Source: Rhodospirillales bacterium Alpha_05 (GTDB lineage: Bacteria; Pseudomonadota; Alphaproteobacteria; Rhodospirillales; Rhodospirillaceae). Taken from it: a stretch of 7,390 nt of DNA. The notes beneath the pieces were generated by a model. It saw nothing but the letters and a program-made list of their open reading frames with translations, was not told the DNA's origin and did not search any database. Location of the stretch: assembly GCA_001603335.1 (NCBI GenBank), contig LUYR01000509.1:1-7390 (forward strand), in the 5' to 3' direction. This document shows, in pieces, positions 1-6,665 of this stretch. The translations under genes and the position numbers were made by a program. Each line of letters begins with the position of its first letter. Positions within the stretch are counted from its first letter, which is position 1.

Positions 1-1310
1 CCGGCCTCGTCGGCGATCGCCCGGAGACGCGCCGCGAGCGGGTCGCGCACGTCGATCGGCTTGCCATGCTCGTCGACTCCGGTGACGTAGCGCATCCATG
101 CGGCGACGCCGAAGGCGATGCGGTCGACCGGCAAGCCCATCGCGAGGCGGGCACGCGCGGGCTGGAGCAGGCGCTGCGGCAGCTTTTGCGAGCCGTCCAT
201 GGCGATCTGCCAGGTGCGGTGCTTGAGCGCCGGGTTGGCGAAGCGGGCGATCAGTTGCGCCTTGTAGTCGGCGATGTCGAAGCCGGGCGGGATGCTCAAG
301 GTCGGGGTCTGCTCCTCCATCAGCGCGCGAACGTGGCGGGCGAAGGCGGGCTGGGCGATGGTTTCGGCGATGGTCTCGAACCCGGCGAGGTAGCCGAGGT
401 AGGCGAGGGTCGAATGGCTGCCGTTGAGCAGGCGGAGCTTGATCGTCTCGTAGGGCGCGACGTCGCTCACGATCTCGGCACCGACGCTCTCCCACGCGGG
501 TCGGCCTGCGTTGAAGCTGTCTTCGATCACCCACTGCTTGAACGGTTCGGCGACCACCGGCCATGCGTCGTCGAGCCCAAGCTCGGCGGCGACCGCGGCG
601 CGGTCCTCGGGCGTGGTGGCGGGGACGATGCGGTCGACCATGGTGCAGGGGAAGCAGACGTGGTCGGTGACCCACTGGCCGAAGCCTTTCTCCCGCGCCT
701 CGGCGAGCGCCGCCACCAGTCCGGCGATCATCCGACCGTTGTGGGGGAGGTTGTCGCACGACATCACGGTGAACGGCGGCAGCTTCGCGGCGCGGCGGCG
801 CAGAAGCGCCTCGACGATGTAGCCGAGGGCCGAAACCGGGCGGGCCGGGTTGGCGAGGTCGGCGGCGATGTCGGGGTGGGCGGCATTGAGCGCGCCGGTC
901 GCCGGGTCGTGGCAGTAGCCCTTTTCGGTGACGGTGAGGCTGACGATGCGGGTGCTCTCCAGCGTCATCGCGGCGAGCACCGCCTCGGGGTTCTCCGGCG
1001 CGACGAGGCCGCCGATCACCGAGCCGACGATGCGCAGGCGTTGGCCGCCGCCGTCCTTGACCGCGAGGGTGTAGAGGTCGTCCTGCGGCGCGAGGGCGTC
1101 GCGGGTGTCCGGGCTGCGCAGCGAGACGCCGACGATGCCCCAGGGGCCGGGCTCGCGGTTGAGCACGTCGTCGGTATAGACCGCCTGGTGGGCGCGATGG
1201 AATGCGCCGAGGCCGAGGTGGACGATGCCGGTGGCGAGGCCCCGCCGCTCGTAGCGGGGCCTCTCGACGGTGGCGGGAAGGCGATCCAGAAGGGTTTGGT
1301 TCAGTCGCAT
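1..1310 (-). CDS. uxuB: Fructuronate reductase-type long-chain mannitol dehydrogenase family protein (3' end outside window)
   Basis: Probable NAD-dependent D-fructuronate reductase (fructuronate to D-mannonate), the cytoplasmic step after UxaC in hexuronate breakdown. The 436 residues visible begin MRLNQTLLDR. An N-terminal nucleotide-binding segment reads HLGLGAFHRAHQ (residues 31-42). SCDNLPHNG (184-192) and MVDRIVP (224-230) are typical of the family. The catalytic signature K-x4-N-x2-H is intact as K291, N296 and H299 in KLRLLNGSH, matching the Lys/Asn/His triad known from polyol-specific long-chain dehydrogenases. E. coli UxuB has about 486 residues, so roughly 50 are cut off at the left edge. 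The ATG overlaps the dctM stop by one base (TAATG) with no strong Shine-Dalgarno, which suggests translational coupling. The family also includes mannitol/arabinitol dehydrogenases and tagaturonate reductase (UxaB). The fructuronate assignment is inferred from the operon; the family call is firm. Confidence 0.88.
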   Translation of the reverse strand, partial: MRLNQTLLDRLPATVERPRYERRGLATGIVHLGLGAFHRAHQAVYTDDVLNREPGPWGIVGVSLRSPDTRDALAPQDDLYTLAVKDGGGQRLRIVGSVIGGLVAPENPEAVLAAMTLESTRIVSLTVTEKGYCHDPATGALNAAHPDIAADLANPARPVSALGYIVEALLRRRAAKLPPFTVMSCDNLPHNGRMIAGLVAALAEAREKGFGQWVTDHVCFPCTMVDRIVPATTPEDRAAVAAELGLDDAWPVVAEPFKQWVIEDSFNAGRPAWESVGAEIVSDVAPYETIKLRLLNGSHSTLAYLGYLAGFETIAETIAQPAFARHVRALMEEQTPTLSIPPGFDIADYKAQLIARFANPALKHRTWQIAMDGSQKLPQRLLQPARARLAMGLPVDRIAFGVAAWMRYVTGVDEHGKPIDVRDPLAARLRAIADEA

Positions 1311-2593
1311 TATTTTGCCATCAGATGCGGAAGGAACAGCGAGATCTCCGGAATATAGGTGACCAGCAACAGGGTCAGGACGCAAGCGCCGTAGAACGGC
1401 CAGATCGTCTTCACCGCCTTCATGATCGGAATCTCGCCGACCGCGCAGCCGACGAACAGCACCGAGCCCACCGGCGGGGTGCAGAGGCCGATGCCGAGGT
1501 TGAGGATCAGGATCACGCCGAACTGCACCGGGTCCATGCCGAACGCCTTGACCACCGGCAGGAAGATCGGCGTGCAGATGATGATCAGGGGCGCCATGTC
1601 CATGAAACAGCCGAGGAACAGCAGGATCATGTTGAGGAACATGAAGATCACCAGCGGATTGTCGGACAGCGACCGCATCGCGACGATCATCGACTGCGGC
1701 ACCTGGAGCAGCGCCAGGAGCCAGCCGAACGCCGAGGCCGCGCCGATCACCATCAGCACCATCGCGGTGGTCTTGACCGCGCCGACGGTGGACTTGGCGA
1801 AGGTCGGCCAGTCGAGCGAACGGTAGACGAGGAGGGTGACGAGCATCGCGTAGACCACCGCGATCACCGAGCTTTCGGTGGCGGTGAAGACGCCCGACCG
1901 CACGCCGCCGACGATGATCGCGACGAGGAACAGGCCCGGCAGCGCGTCGATGAAGATCAGCCCGAGCTTGCGGAAGCCGGGGAAGACTTCCGCCGGGTAG
2001 CCCTTCTTCACCGCGACGAGGTAGGCGGTGATCATCAAGAGGGTGGCGAGCAGCAGGCCGGGGACGATGCCCGCGGTGAACAGATCGGCGATCGAGATCG
2101 TGCCGCCCGCCGAGATCGAATAGATGATCATGTTGTGGCTGGGCGGGATCAAGAGCGCGATGATCGCGGCGGTGACGGTGATGTTGACCGAGTAGTCCTT
2201 GTCGTAGCCGCGCTTTTCCATCTGCGGGATCATGATCGCGCCGACCGCCGAAGCGTCGGCGACCGCCGAACCCGAAACCCCGCCGAAGAACACGCTGGCG
2301 GTGACGTTGACGAGGCCCAAGCCGCCCTTGCGGTGGCCGACCATGCCGGCCGCGAGCTTGACCAGGCGCTCGGCGATCGCGCCGTGGTGCATCAACTCGC
2401 CCGAATAGATGAAGAACGGGATCGCCATCAGGGCGAAGACGTTCATCCCCGCCGCCATCCGTTGGAACACGATCAGCGGCGGCACGCCCATGTAGATCAC
2501 TGCGGCGAGGGAGGAAATTCCGAGAGAAAACGCCACCGGCACGCCGATCAGCAGCAGCACCGCGAAGCTTCCGAACAAGACTGTGAGTTCCAT
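1310..2593 (-). CDS. dctM: TRAP transporter large permease subunit DctM
   Basis: Large membrane subunit of a tripartite ATP-independent periplasmic transporter. It forms the ion-coupled translocation channel that takes substrate delivered by DctP. The 427-residue length is usual for DctM. The protein is hydrophobic throughout, with about a dozen predicted membrane segments. Family signatures include FFGGVSGSAVADASAVGA (102-119), the PPSHNMIIYS loop (150-159), GVFTATESS (234-242) and GIGLCTPPVG (367-376). The start MELTVLFGSF is preferred because an AAGGA Shine-Dalgarno, overlapping the dctQ stop codon, lies 8 nt upstream (2602-2606). The same frame stays open further upstream but overlaps dctQ and has no such site. 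It lies 11 nt after dctQ and overlaps the reductase start by one base. Substrate is inferred from the flanking uronate genes, not from this subunit. Confidence 0.96.
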   Translation of the reverse strand: MELTVLFGSFAVLLLIGVPVAFSLGISSLAAVIYMGVPPLIVFQRMAAGMNVFALMAIPFFIYSGELMHHGAIAERLVKLAAGMVGHRKGGLGLVNVTASVFFGGVSGSAVADASAVGAIMIPQMEKRGYDKDYSVNITVTAAIIALLIPPSHNMIIYSISAGGTISIADLFTAGIVPGLLLATLLMITAYLVAVKKGYPAEVFPGFRKLGLIFIDALPGLFLVAIIVGGVRSGVFTATESSVIAVVYAMLVTLLVYRSLDWPTFAKSTVGAVKTTAMVLMVIGAASAFGWLLALLQVPQSMIVAMRSLSDNPLVIFMFLNMILLFLGCFMDMAPLIIICTPIFLPVVKAFGMDPVQFGVILILNLGIGLCTPPVGSVLFVGCAVGEIPIMKAVKTIWPFYGACVLTLLLVTYIPEISLFLPHLMAK

Positions 2594-2604
2594 GGCGCCG
2601 GTCC

Positions 2605-3162
2605 TTAGTTCGGAGTTTCGGATTGGGAATCGGGCGCCGTGGGAAGCACGCCTTCGAGCGGAACCTCGACGGCGTCGCGGGCGGCGAGAATCAGGTAGAC
2701 GATGTGCTCGATCGAGAACACCACGATCAGCAGGCCCGAGATCGCGATCGGCAGGTAGGCGAGCCCGGTCGGCAGGCCGAGGCCGGGGATCGGCACCGCC
2801 CAGGTCTGGCTGATCAGGATCTTGGTGTACCAGACCATGCCCGCGCCGAAGCCGCCGACGGCGACGAAGCTCATCAGGTCCATTACCAGCCGCACCTTCG
2901 GCGGCGCGATCATCCGGGTGAGGTCGAGGCTCAGGTGGAAGCGCTGGCGCACGCCGACGGCGGCGGAGAGCAGGATGAACCAGAGCATCAGCATCAAGGC
3001 CGAAGGCTCTGTCCAGGTTGGGGAATTGTTGAGAACGAAACGGCCGAACACCTGCCAGGTGATCGCCACGGTCATCAGGAACAGGCCGCCGCCGGCACAC
3101 CACAGGAGCGCCTTGCACAGGCGATCGAGGATTCGCGACGTTGATTCAAGCACAACTCTCAT
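2605..3162 (-). CDS. dctQ: TRAP transporter small permease subunit DctQ
   Basis: Small membrane subunit of the TRAP transporter, partner of DctM in the inner membrane. The protein has 185 residues, the usual size. Four hydrophobic segments are visible at about 16-38, 52-72, 93-115 and 133-158. The WTEPSALMLMLWFILL...RQRFHLSLD stretch (50-80) is the characteristic DctQ region with a charged residue entering helix 2 and a conserved His/Asp loop. The C-terminal tail (about 165-185) is polar and acidic and looks disordered. The ATG has a GGGAG Shine-Dalgarno at 3171-3175 with an 8-nt spacer. A strong hairpin separates it from dctP upstream, so its expression may be lower than that of the binding protein. 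dctM follows after 11 nt. Confidence 0.94.
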   Translation of the reverse strand: MRVVLESTSRILDRLCKALLWCAGGGLFLMTVAITWQVFGRFVLNNSPTWTEPSALMLMLWFILLSAAVGVRQRFHLSLDLTRMIAPPKVRLVMDLMSFVAVGGFGAGMVWYTKILISQTWAVPIPGLGLPTGLAYLPIAISGLLIVVFSIEHIVYLILAARDAVEVPLEGVLPTAPDSQSETPN

Positions 3163-3170
3163 AACGAACG

Positions 3171-3175
3171 CTCCC
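3171..3175 (-). promoter_or_regulatory. Ribosome binding site of dctQ
   Basis: GGGAG on the minus strand, 8 nt before the dctQ ATG. It sits inside CCTCCGGGAG, whose CTCCGGG could also pair with CCCGGAG in the distal arm of the neighbouring hairpin. That would make access to this site depend on which structure forms. The pairing is seen on paper only. Confidence 0.6.
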
Positions 3176-3190
3176 GGAGGCAGGCGGTGG

Positions 3191-3217
3191 CTCCGGGGCC
3201 GGTCGCCGGCCCCGGAG
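3191..3217 (-). repeat. Intercistronic GC hairpin between dctP and dctQ
   Basis: A perfect inverted repeat with 12-bp arms (plus strand CTCCGGGGCCGG / CCGGCCCCGGAG) around a 3-nt loop. It begins 17 nt after the dctP stop codon in transcript order. No run of U follows, so it is not a classical intrinsic terminator. The likely role is to protect the upstream dctP message from 3' exonucleases, or to attenuate part of the transcripts, giving more binding protein than membrane subunits. That role is inferred from the structure and from the known need for excess binding protein in such transporters. Confidence 0.8.
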
Positions 3218-3234
3218 AACGGATGGAGAGTGGG

Positions 3235-4221
3235 TTACTTGGTCGCGCGGATACGGGCGATCATGTCCTTCATCTGCGGGCTGGTGACGTACTGGTCGTA
3301 GACCGAGGACATCGCCTTGATGAAGGGTTCCTTGTCGAGGGTGTTGACCTGGGCGCCGCCCTTGACCACCGCGTCGTGGGCGACCTTTTCCTGGGCTTCC
3401 CACAGCTCGTGCATCTTCTGCGCGGACTTCTTCGCGGCGGCGCGGATCAGCTTCTGGTCATCCTTCGACATCTTGTCCCAGGTCTTCTTCGACATCATCA
3501 GGACTTCAGGCGTCATCAGGTGTTCGGAGAGCGAGTAGTACTTCGCGACTTCGAAGTGACGGGTCGAGTAGTAGCTCGGCCAGTTGTTCTCCGCGCCGTC
3601 GATCGCGCCGGTCTGCAACGCGCCGTAGACTTCGCCGAACGGCATCGGCGTCGGGTTCGCGCCGAGCGCCTTGATCATCCCGACCATCAGGTCGGACTGC
3701 TGCACGCGGATCTTGAGGCCCTTCATGTCTTCGAGGGTCTTGATCGGGCGCACGGTGTTGTAGAAGCTGCGCGCGCCGGAATCGTAGAACGCGAGGCCGA
3801 TCAGGCCCTTGTCGGCGAACGAGTCGAGGATTTCGTCGCCGATCGGGCCATCGAGAACGCGGCGCGCCTGATCGACCGAGGAGAACAGGAACGGCAGCGA
3901 GGGGATCTGGGTCAGCGGAATGATGTTGTTGAGCGGCACCAGGTTGACGCGGTCCATGTCGAGAACGCCGAACTGGGTCTGCTCGATGGTGTCCTTTTCC
4001 TCGCCGAGCTGGGCGGCGGGGAACACCTTGATCGAGAGCCGGCCGTTGGTCTCCTTGCTCAGTACCTCGCTCATGTACTCGACCGCCTTGACCGTCGGGT
4101 AGTCGGCGGCGTGGGTGTCGGAGCTGCGCAGCACGATCTTGTCGGCGGCAAAGCTCGGCAGGGTGGAGAGGGCGAGCAGAGCCGCCGCGCTCACCAAAGT
4201 CTTACCTGGAAACCTCTTCAT
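3235..4221 (-). CDS. dctP: TRAP transporter solute-binding protein DctP, probably uronate-binding
   Basis: Periplasmic receptor that captures the substrate and hands it to DctQM. The mature protein is in the DctP/TeaA family; 328 residues is the usual length. A Sec signal peptide is clear: MKRFPGK, a hydrophobic stretch (about 8-20), then LPSFA with cleavage near residues 25-26. Family features include THAADYPT (36-43), FPAAQLG (67-73), GARSFYN (149-155), KIRVQQS (170-176) with R172, the arginine that grips the ligand carboxylate in this family, and GALQTGAIDGAENNW (200-214). R151, R172 and N212/N213 are the ligand contacts expected for an acid sugar. An ATG two codons upstream (4227) is in frame, but it lies only 1 nt after GGAGG, so the start at 4221 is preferred. 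Uronate specificity is inferred from uxaC and the reductase on either side of the transporter genes. Confidence 0.94.
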   Translation of the reverse strand: MKRFPGKTLVSAAALLALSTLPSFAADKIVLRSSDTHAADYPTVKAVEYMSEVLSKETNGRLSIKVFPAAQLGEEKDTIEQTQFGVLDMDRVNLVPLNNIIPLTQIPSLPFLFSSVDQARRVLDGPIGDEILDSFADKGLIGLAFYDSGARSFYNTVRPIKTLEDMKGLKIRVQQSDLMVGMIKALGANPTPMPFGEVYGALQTGAIDGAENNWPSYYSTRHFEVAKYYSLSEHLMTPEVLMMSKKTWDKMSKDDQKLIRAAAKKSAQKMHELWEAQEKVAHDAVVKGGAQVNTLDKEPFIKAMSSVYDQYVTSPQMKDMIARIRATK

Positions 4222-4227
4222 AGTCAT

Positions 4228-4235
4228 TCCTCCCT
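4228..4235 (-). promoter_or_regulatory. Ribosome binding site of dctP
   Basis: AGGGAGGA on the minus strand is the strongest Shine-Dalgarno in the window. Measured from GGAGG, the spacer is 7 nt to the ATG at 4221 but only 1 nt to the ATG at 4227. This decides for the inner start. A strong site fits the need for abundant binding protein. Confidence 0.85.
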
Positions 4236-4279
4236 GGAATTTAAGCTTTTCAATACGCTATGACTACTCGGCAGAACGG

Positions 4280-5680
4280 TTAAAGACGGTACGCTTTCTT
4301 GACCAAGGTGTAGGTGAGGTCGACCGCGACTTCGCGGGCTTCGTCTTCCCCCAGCCGGTGCTCGGCGACCAGCCGGGCAAGGAACCCGCAGTCGATCCGC
4401 CGCGCCACGTCGTGACGCGCGGGGATCGAGCAGAAGGCGCGGGTGTCGTCGTTGAAGCCGACGGTATTGTAGAATCCGGCGGTTTCGATGGCGGTCTCGC
4501 GGGCGCGCCGCATCCCCTCCGGGCTGTCGAGGAACCACCACGGCGGCCCCAGGCGGAGCGCCGGATAGTGGCCCGCGAGCGGGGCGAGTTCGCGCGAGAA
4601 GGTGGTTTCGTCGAGGGTGAAGACGATGATCGTCAGCCCCGGTTCGTTGCCGAAGCGGTTGAGCAGCGGCTTCAGCGCGGCGACGTATTCGGTGCGGATC
4701 GGAATGTCGCAGCCCTTGTCGCGGCCGAAGCGTTCGAACACCGGCCGGTTGTGATTGCGGAACGCGCCGGGGTGGATCTGCATCACCAGGCCGTCGTCGA
4801 GGCTCATCCGCGCCATTTCGGTGAGCATCTGGCCGCGGAAGAGGTCGGCCTCGGCGGCGCTCAGCTCGCCCTTGCGGGCGCGGGCATAGAGCTTGGCGGC
4901 TTCGTCCTGCGAGAGATCGGCGGTGGTGGCGTTGAGGTGGCCGTGGTCGGTGGCGGTCGCGCCCATGGTCTTGAAGAAGGCGCGGCGCGCGGCGAGCGCG
5001 CGGAGGTATCCGGTCCAAGTGCCGGTGTCTTCGCCGCTCGCCGCGCTCAAGGCGTCGAGGTTGGCGGCGAAGCCCTCGAACTCGGGGTCGACCACCGCGT
5101 CGGGACGGAAGGTGGTGACGACCCGCCCGGTCCAGCCGCTCTGTTTCAGCGCGCGGTGGTGGACGAGCGGATCGGTGGCGGCTTCGGTGGTCGCCAGCAC
5201 CTCGATATTGAAGCGTTCGAACAGGGCGCGCGGGCGGAACTCGGGCTTGGCGAGGCAGGCGTCGATGTGGTCGTAGAAGGCGTCGGCGGTCTTCGGCCCG
5301 AACGCCTGGTCGAGGCCGAAGACCTCGGCGAAGGCGTGGTCCAGCCACATCCGGCTCGGCGTGCCGCGCAGCAGGTACCAGTTGTCGGCGAAGCGGCGCC
5401 AGATCTTGCGCGGGTCGGTCTCCACCGCGCCGCCGTCGGCGCGCGGCACGCCCAGGTCCTCCATCCGGATCCCCTGGCTGTAGAACATCCGGAAGACGTA
5501 GTGGTCGGGGATCACGAACAGGGCGGCGGGATTGGGGAAGCGCTGGTTCTCGGCGAACCACGCCGGGTCGGTGTGGCCGTGCGGGCTGACGATCGGCAGG
5601 TTGCGGATTTCGGCGTAGAGGCGTCGCGCGATGGCGCGTTGGCTGGGGTCGCTCGGCAGCAGGCGGTCTTCATGCAACAT
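4280..5680 (-). CDS. uxaC: Uronate isomerase (glucuronate/galacturonate isomerase)
   Basis: Cytoplasmic isomerase converting D-glucuronate to D-fructuronate and D-galacturonate to D-tagaturonate, the first intracellular step of the Ashwell pathway. It is a TIM-barrel protein of the amidohydrolase superfamily. The 466 residues match the family (E. coli about 470). An H-x-H metal motif lies at H34/H36 in SPHGHTDP. Further matches to the family are TTE (164-166), IHPGAFRN with H303 (302-309), PPWWFLDS (379-386) and GFNDDTRAF (408-416), whose D412 aligns with the aspartate of the E. coli TDSR segment. The motif wording is of the alphaproteobacterial subtype; E. coli has HCH. The start at 5680 has GGAGAG 7 nt upstream. 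An in-frame ATG at 5713 adds 11 residues (PPARTLERTT..) with no ribosome site, so it was not chosen. The regulator gene ends 36 nt upstream. Confidence 0.96.
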   Translation of the reverse strand: MLHEDRLLPSDPSQRAIARRLYAEIRNLPIVSPHGHTDPAWFAENQRFPNPAALFVIPDHYVFRMFYSQGIRMEDLGVPRADGGAVETDPRKIWRRFADNWYLLRGTPSRMWLDHAFAEVFGLDQAFGPKTADAFYDHIDACLAKPEFRPRALFERFNIEVLATTEAATDPLVHHRALKQSGWTGRVVTTFRPDAVVDPEFEGFAANLDALSAASGEDTGTWTGYLRALAARRAFFKTMGATATDHGHLNATTADLSQDEAAKLYARARKGELSAAEADLFRGQMLTEMARMSLDDGLVMQIHPGAFRNHNRPVFERFGRDKGCDIPIRTEYVAALKPLLNRFGNEPGLTIIVFTLDETTFSRELAPLAGHYPALRLGPPWWFLDSPEGMRRARETAIETAGFYNTVGFNDDTRAFCSIPARHDVARRIDCGFLARLVAEHRLGEDEAREVAVDLTYTLVKKAYRL

Positions 5681-5687
5681 GGTCGTT

Positions 5688-5693
5688 CTCTCC
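5688..5693 (-). promoter_or_regulatory. Ribosome binding site of uxaC
   Basis: GGAGAG on the minus strand, 7 nt before the ATG at 5680. It supports that start over the in-frame ATG at 5713, which has no purine-rich site in front of it. Confidence 0.75.
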
Positions 5694-5716
5694 AAGGTGC
5701 GCGCCGGTGGCATCCG

Positions 5717-6454
5717 CTATGCGGTGGTTCCAGCCTCGACGTCGTCGTCGCGCATCAACACCCGCAGCACTTCGTTGAGGTGCGCGCGCATCGCCGTCCG
5801 CGCCTCGACGGCGTCGTGGGCGAGCAGCGCATCGGCGATGCGGCTGTGATCGCGAAGGGTCGCCGCGCGGTTCTGCGGCAGGTGGGTGCGGGTGCTGAGC
5901 GCGGTGAACACCGGCGCGAACTGGCCGTCCCAGAGCGACTCCACGATCGGCGGCAGCACGGTGTTGTGGGTCGCGGCGGCGATGCGGGTGTGGAACAGGC
6001 GGTCGATCTTTTCGCTCGGCTCGCCGAGGGCGATGGCGGAGCGCATCATCGTGATGGTTTCGGCGATTCCGGCGAGGTCGGCTTTGGTCGCTTCCGAGGC
6101 GGCGGCGAACACGGTTTCGCCCTCGATCAGCAGGCGTGCGGAGATCACGTCGAAGGGGCTGGGGCCGGCATCGGTGAGCACCTGCATCAGGCCACCCTGG
6201 ATCCGGTTGGCTACCCAGTCGGACGGGGCCTTGACGTAAGCCCCCGAGCCGCCGCGCACCTCGACCAGCCCGGCGATCTCGAGCGCGACCATCGCTTCGC
6301 GCACCACCGGGCGGCTCGCGCCCAGGCTCTTGGCGAGGTCGCGTTCCGGCGGCAGGCGGTGGCCCGCGGGGAATTGCCCGTTGCGGATCAGCTCGCCGAT
6401 CTGGCCGGCCACCTGCTGGTACAATCGCTGGGAGACGATAGGCTGAAAGGGCAT
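5717..6454 (-). CDS. GntR/FadR-subfamily transcriptional regulator (UxuR/ExuR-like)
   Basis: DNA-binding regulator, probably repressing the uronate operon it heads and released by a pathway acid. The protein has 245 residues. The N-terminal winged helix-turn-helix spans about 6-75: LYQQVAGQIGELIRNGQF, the GntR signature LPPERDLAKSLGASRPVVREA (34-54), and the wing LVEVRGGSGAYV (63-74). The C-terminal FCD domain (about 98-235) is all-helical and keeps the likely metal-binding residues D151 and H155 (DRLFH), H203 (RDHSR) and H225 (RAHLN). FCD proteins with these residues commonly bind a metal and a small carboxylate. The start is uncertain: GTG at 6460 in the same frame adds two residues and neither has a clear Shine-Dalgarno; ATG was preferred. 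It is first in the operon, so autoregulation is likely. The E. coli UxuR/ExuR comparison rests on family and context. Confidence 0.92.
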   Translation of the reverse strand: MPFQPIVSQRLYQQVAGQIGELIRNGQFPAGHRLPPERDLAKSLGASRPVVREAMVALEIAGLVEVRGGSGAYVKAPSDWVANRIQGGLMQVLTDAGPSPFDVISARLLIEGETVFAAASEATKADLAGIAETITMMRSAIALGEPSEKIDRLFHTRIAAATHNTVLPPIVESLWDGQFAPVFTALSTRTHLPQNRAATLRDHSRIADALLAHDAVEARTAMRAHLNEVLRVLMRDDDVEAGTTA

Positions 6455-6463
6455 GGTCACGGT

Positions 6464-6478
6464 CTACCATCCGGGTAG
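6464..6478. repeat. Short inverted repeat CTACC-N5-GGTAG before the regulator start
   Basis: Perfect 5-bp arms around ATCCG, a few bases upstream of the regulator start codon and inside the expected 5' leader. It could be a small hairpin or a protein-binding half-site pair. The sequence also contains ATGGT/ACCAT arms at 6453-6457 and 6466-6470, 8 bases apart. Short arms like these can arise by chance. Confidence 0.3.
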
Positions 6479-6487
6479 GGTGATTCG

Positions 6488-6500
6488 TTTCGGCACGAAA
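6488..6500. repeat. 13-bp palindrome TTTCG-GCA-CGAAA over the promoter start region
   Basis: Perfect 5-bp arms with a 3-bp centre. It overlaps the proposed -10 element (6498-6503) and the expected transcription start near 6490, a placement suited to a repressor site. No assignment to a regulator family can be made from the sequence. Confidence 0.35.
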
Positions 6501-6527
6501 ATAGCGCCTTCCTGTTCAACCGGTCAA
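6498..6527 (-). promoter_or_regulatory. Sigma70-type promoter of the uronate operon
   Basis: On the minus strand, a -35 TTGACC (6527-6522) is followed after 18 nt by a -10 TATTTT (6503-6498). TTGACC matches five of six consensus bases and TATTTT four of six; a 17-nt spacer gives CTATTT instead. Transcription would begin near 6490, leaving a leader of about 35 nt before the regulator start codon. No better promoter is visible upstream of the operon. Confidence 0.6.
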
Positions 6528-6548
6528 TTGGTAAAGTGGCCTGACCAA
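6528..6548. promoter_or_regulatory. Candidate operator for the FadR-type regulator
   Basis: Inverted repeat TTGGT (6528-6532) and ACCAA (6544-6548), 11 bases apart. Nested within it, the minus strand reads TGGTCAGGCCA (6547-6537), one base different from the TGGTC-N-GACCA core known for E. coli FadR and close to the general TGGT-N3-ACCA pattern of the subfamily. It lies immediately upstream of the proposed -35 box and next to the regulator gene, as expected for autoregulation. An IR flanking -35 could also suit activation. Confidence 0.5.
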
Positions 6549-6665
6549 AAATCGGACTTCGGGCGCGCCGCAGACCACCGCGCGCTCGCCCTTTCCGCCC
6601 CGGCGCCCCGCGCGCAGGGACGCAACCCGAGGTGCAATCCCGGCGGGGCGACCTTAAATCGGTAA

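Noticed and set aside
66..1358. Long plus-strand open frame opposite the reductase gene
   Set aside because: It is a shadow of the well-conserved minus-strand reductase. Its translation is Arg/Gly/Asp-rich low-complexity sequence without domains, as expected from antisense frames in GC-rich DNA.
1202..2608. Plus-strand open frame encoding a His/Asp/Arg/Glu-rich protein opposite dctM
   Set aside because: The repeated DHR/EHR/DQ pattern is the reverse complement of hydrophobic DctM codons (Ile, Val, Leu, Met). It is not a real metal-binding protein.
3191..3217. Intrinsic terminator at the dctP-dctQ hairpin
   Set aside because: The stem is strong but no U-run follows in either direction, and dctQM would be left without a visible promoter.
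4224..5561. 445-codon minus-strand frame overlapping uxaC
   Set aside because: It is out of frame with uxaC, Arg/Pro-rich and without domains. UxaC in the other frame has full family motifs.
5681..5713. Longer uxaC start at 5713
   Set aside because: The 11 extra residues are not expected for the family and there is no Shine-Dalgarno before this ATG, whereas GGAGAG sits 7 nt before 5680.
4115..6478. 787-codon plus-strand open frame across uxaC and the regulator
   Set aside because: It spans two genuine minus-strand genes and their junction. The product is rich in Gly, Ala, Arg, Val and Glu with no recognisable motif; lack of stops follows from codon bias on the real strand.
6620..6665. tRNA- or riboswitch-like element around GGTGCAATCCC
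   Set aside because: The short resemblance to a T-arm is not accompanied by an acceptor stem, anticodon arm or known riboswitch core.
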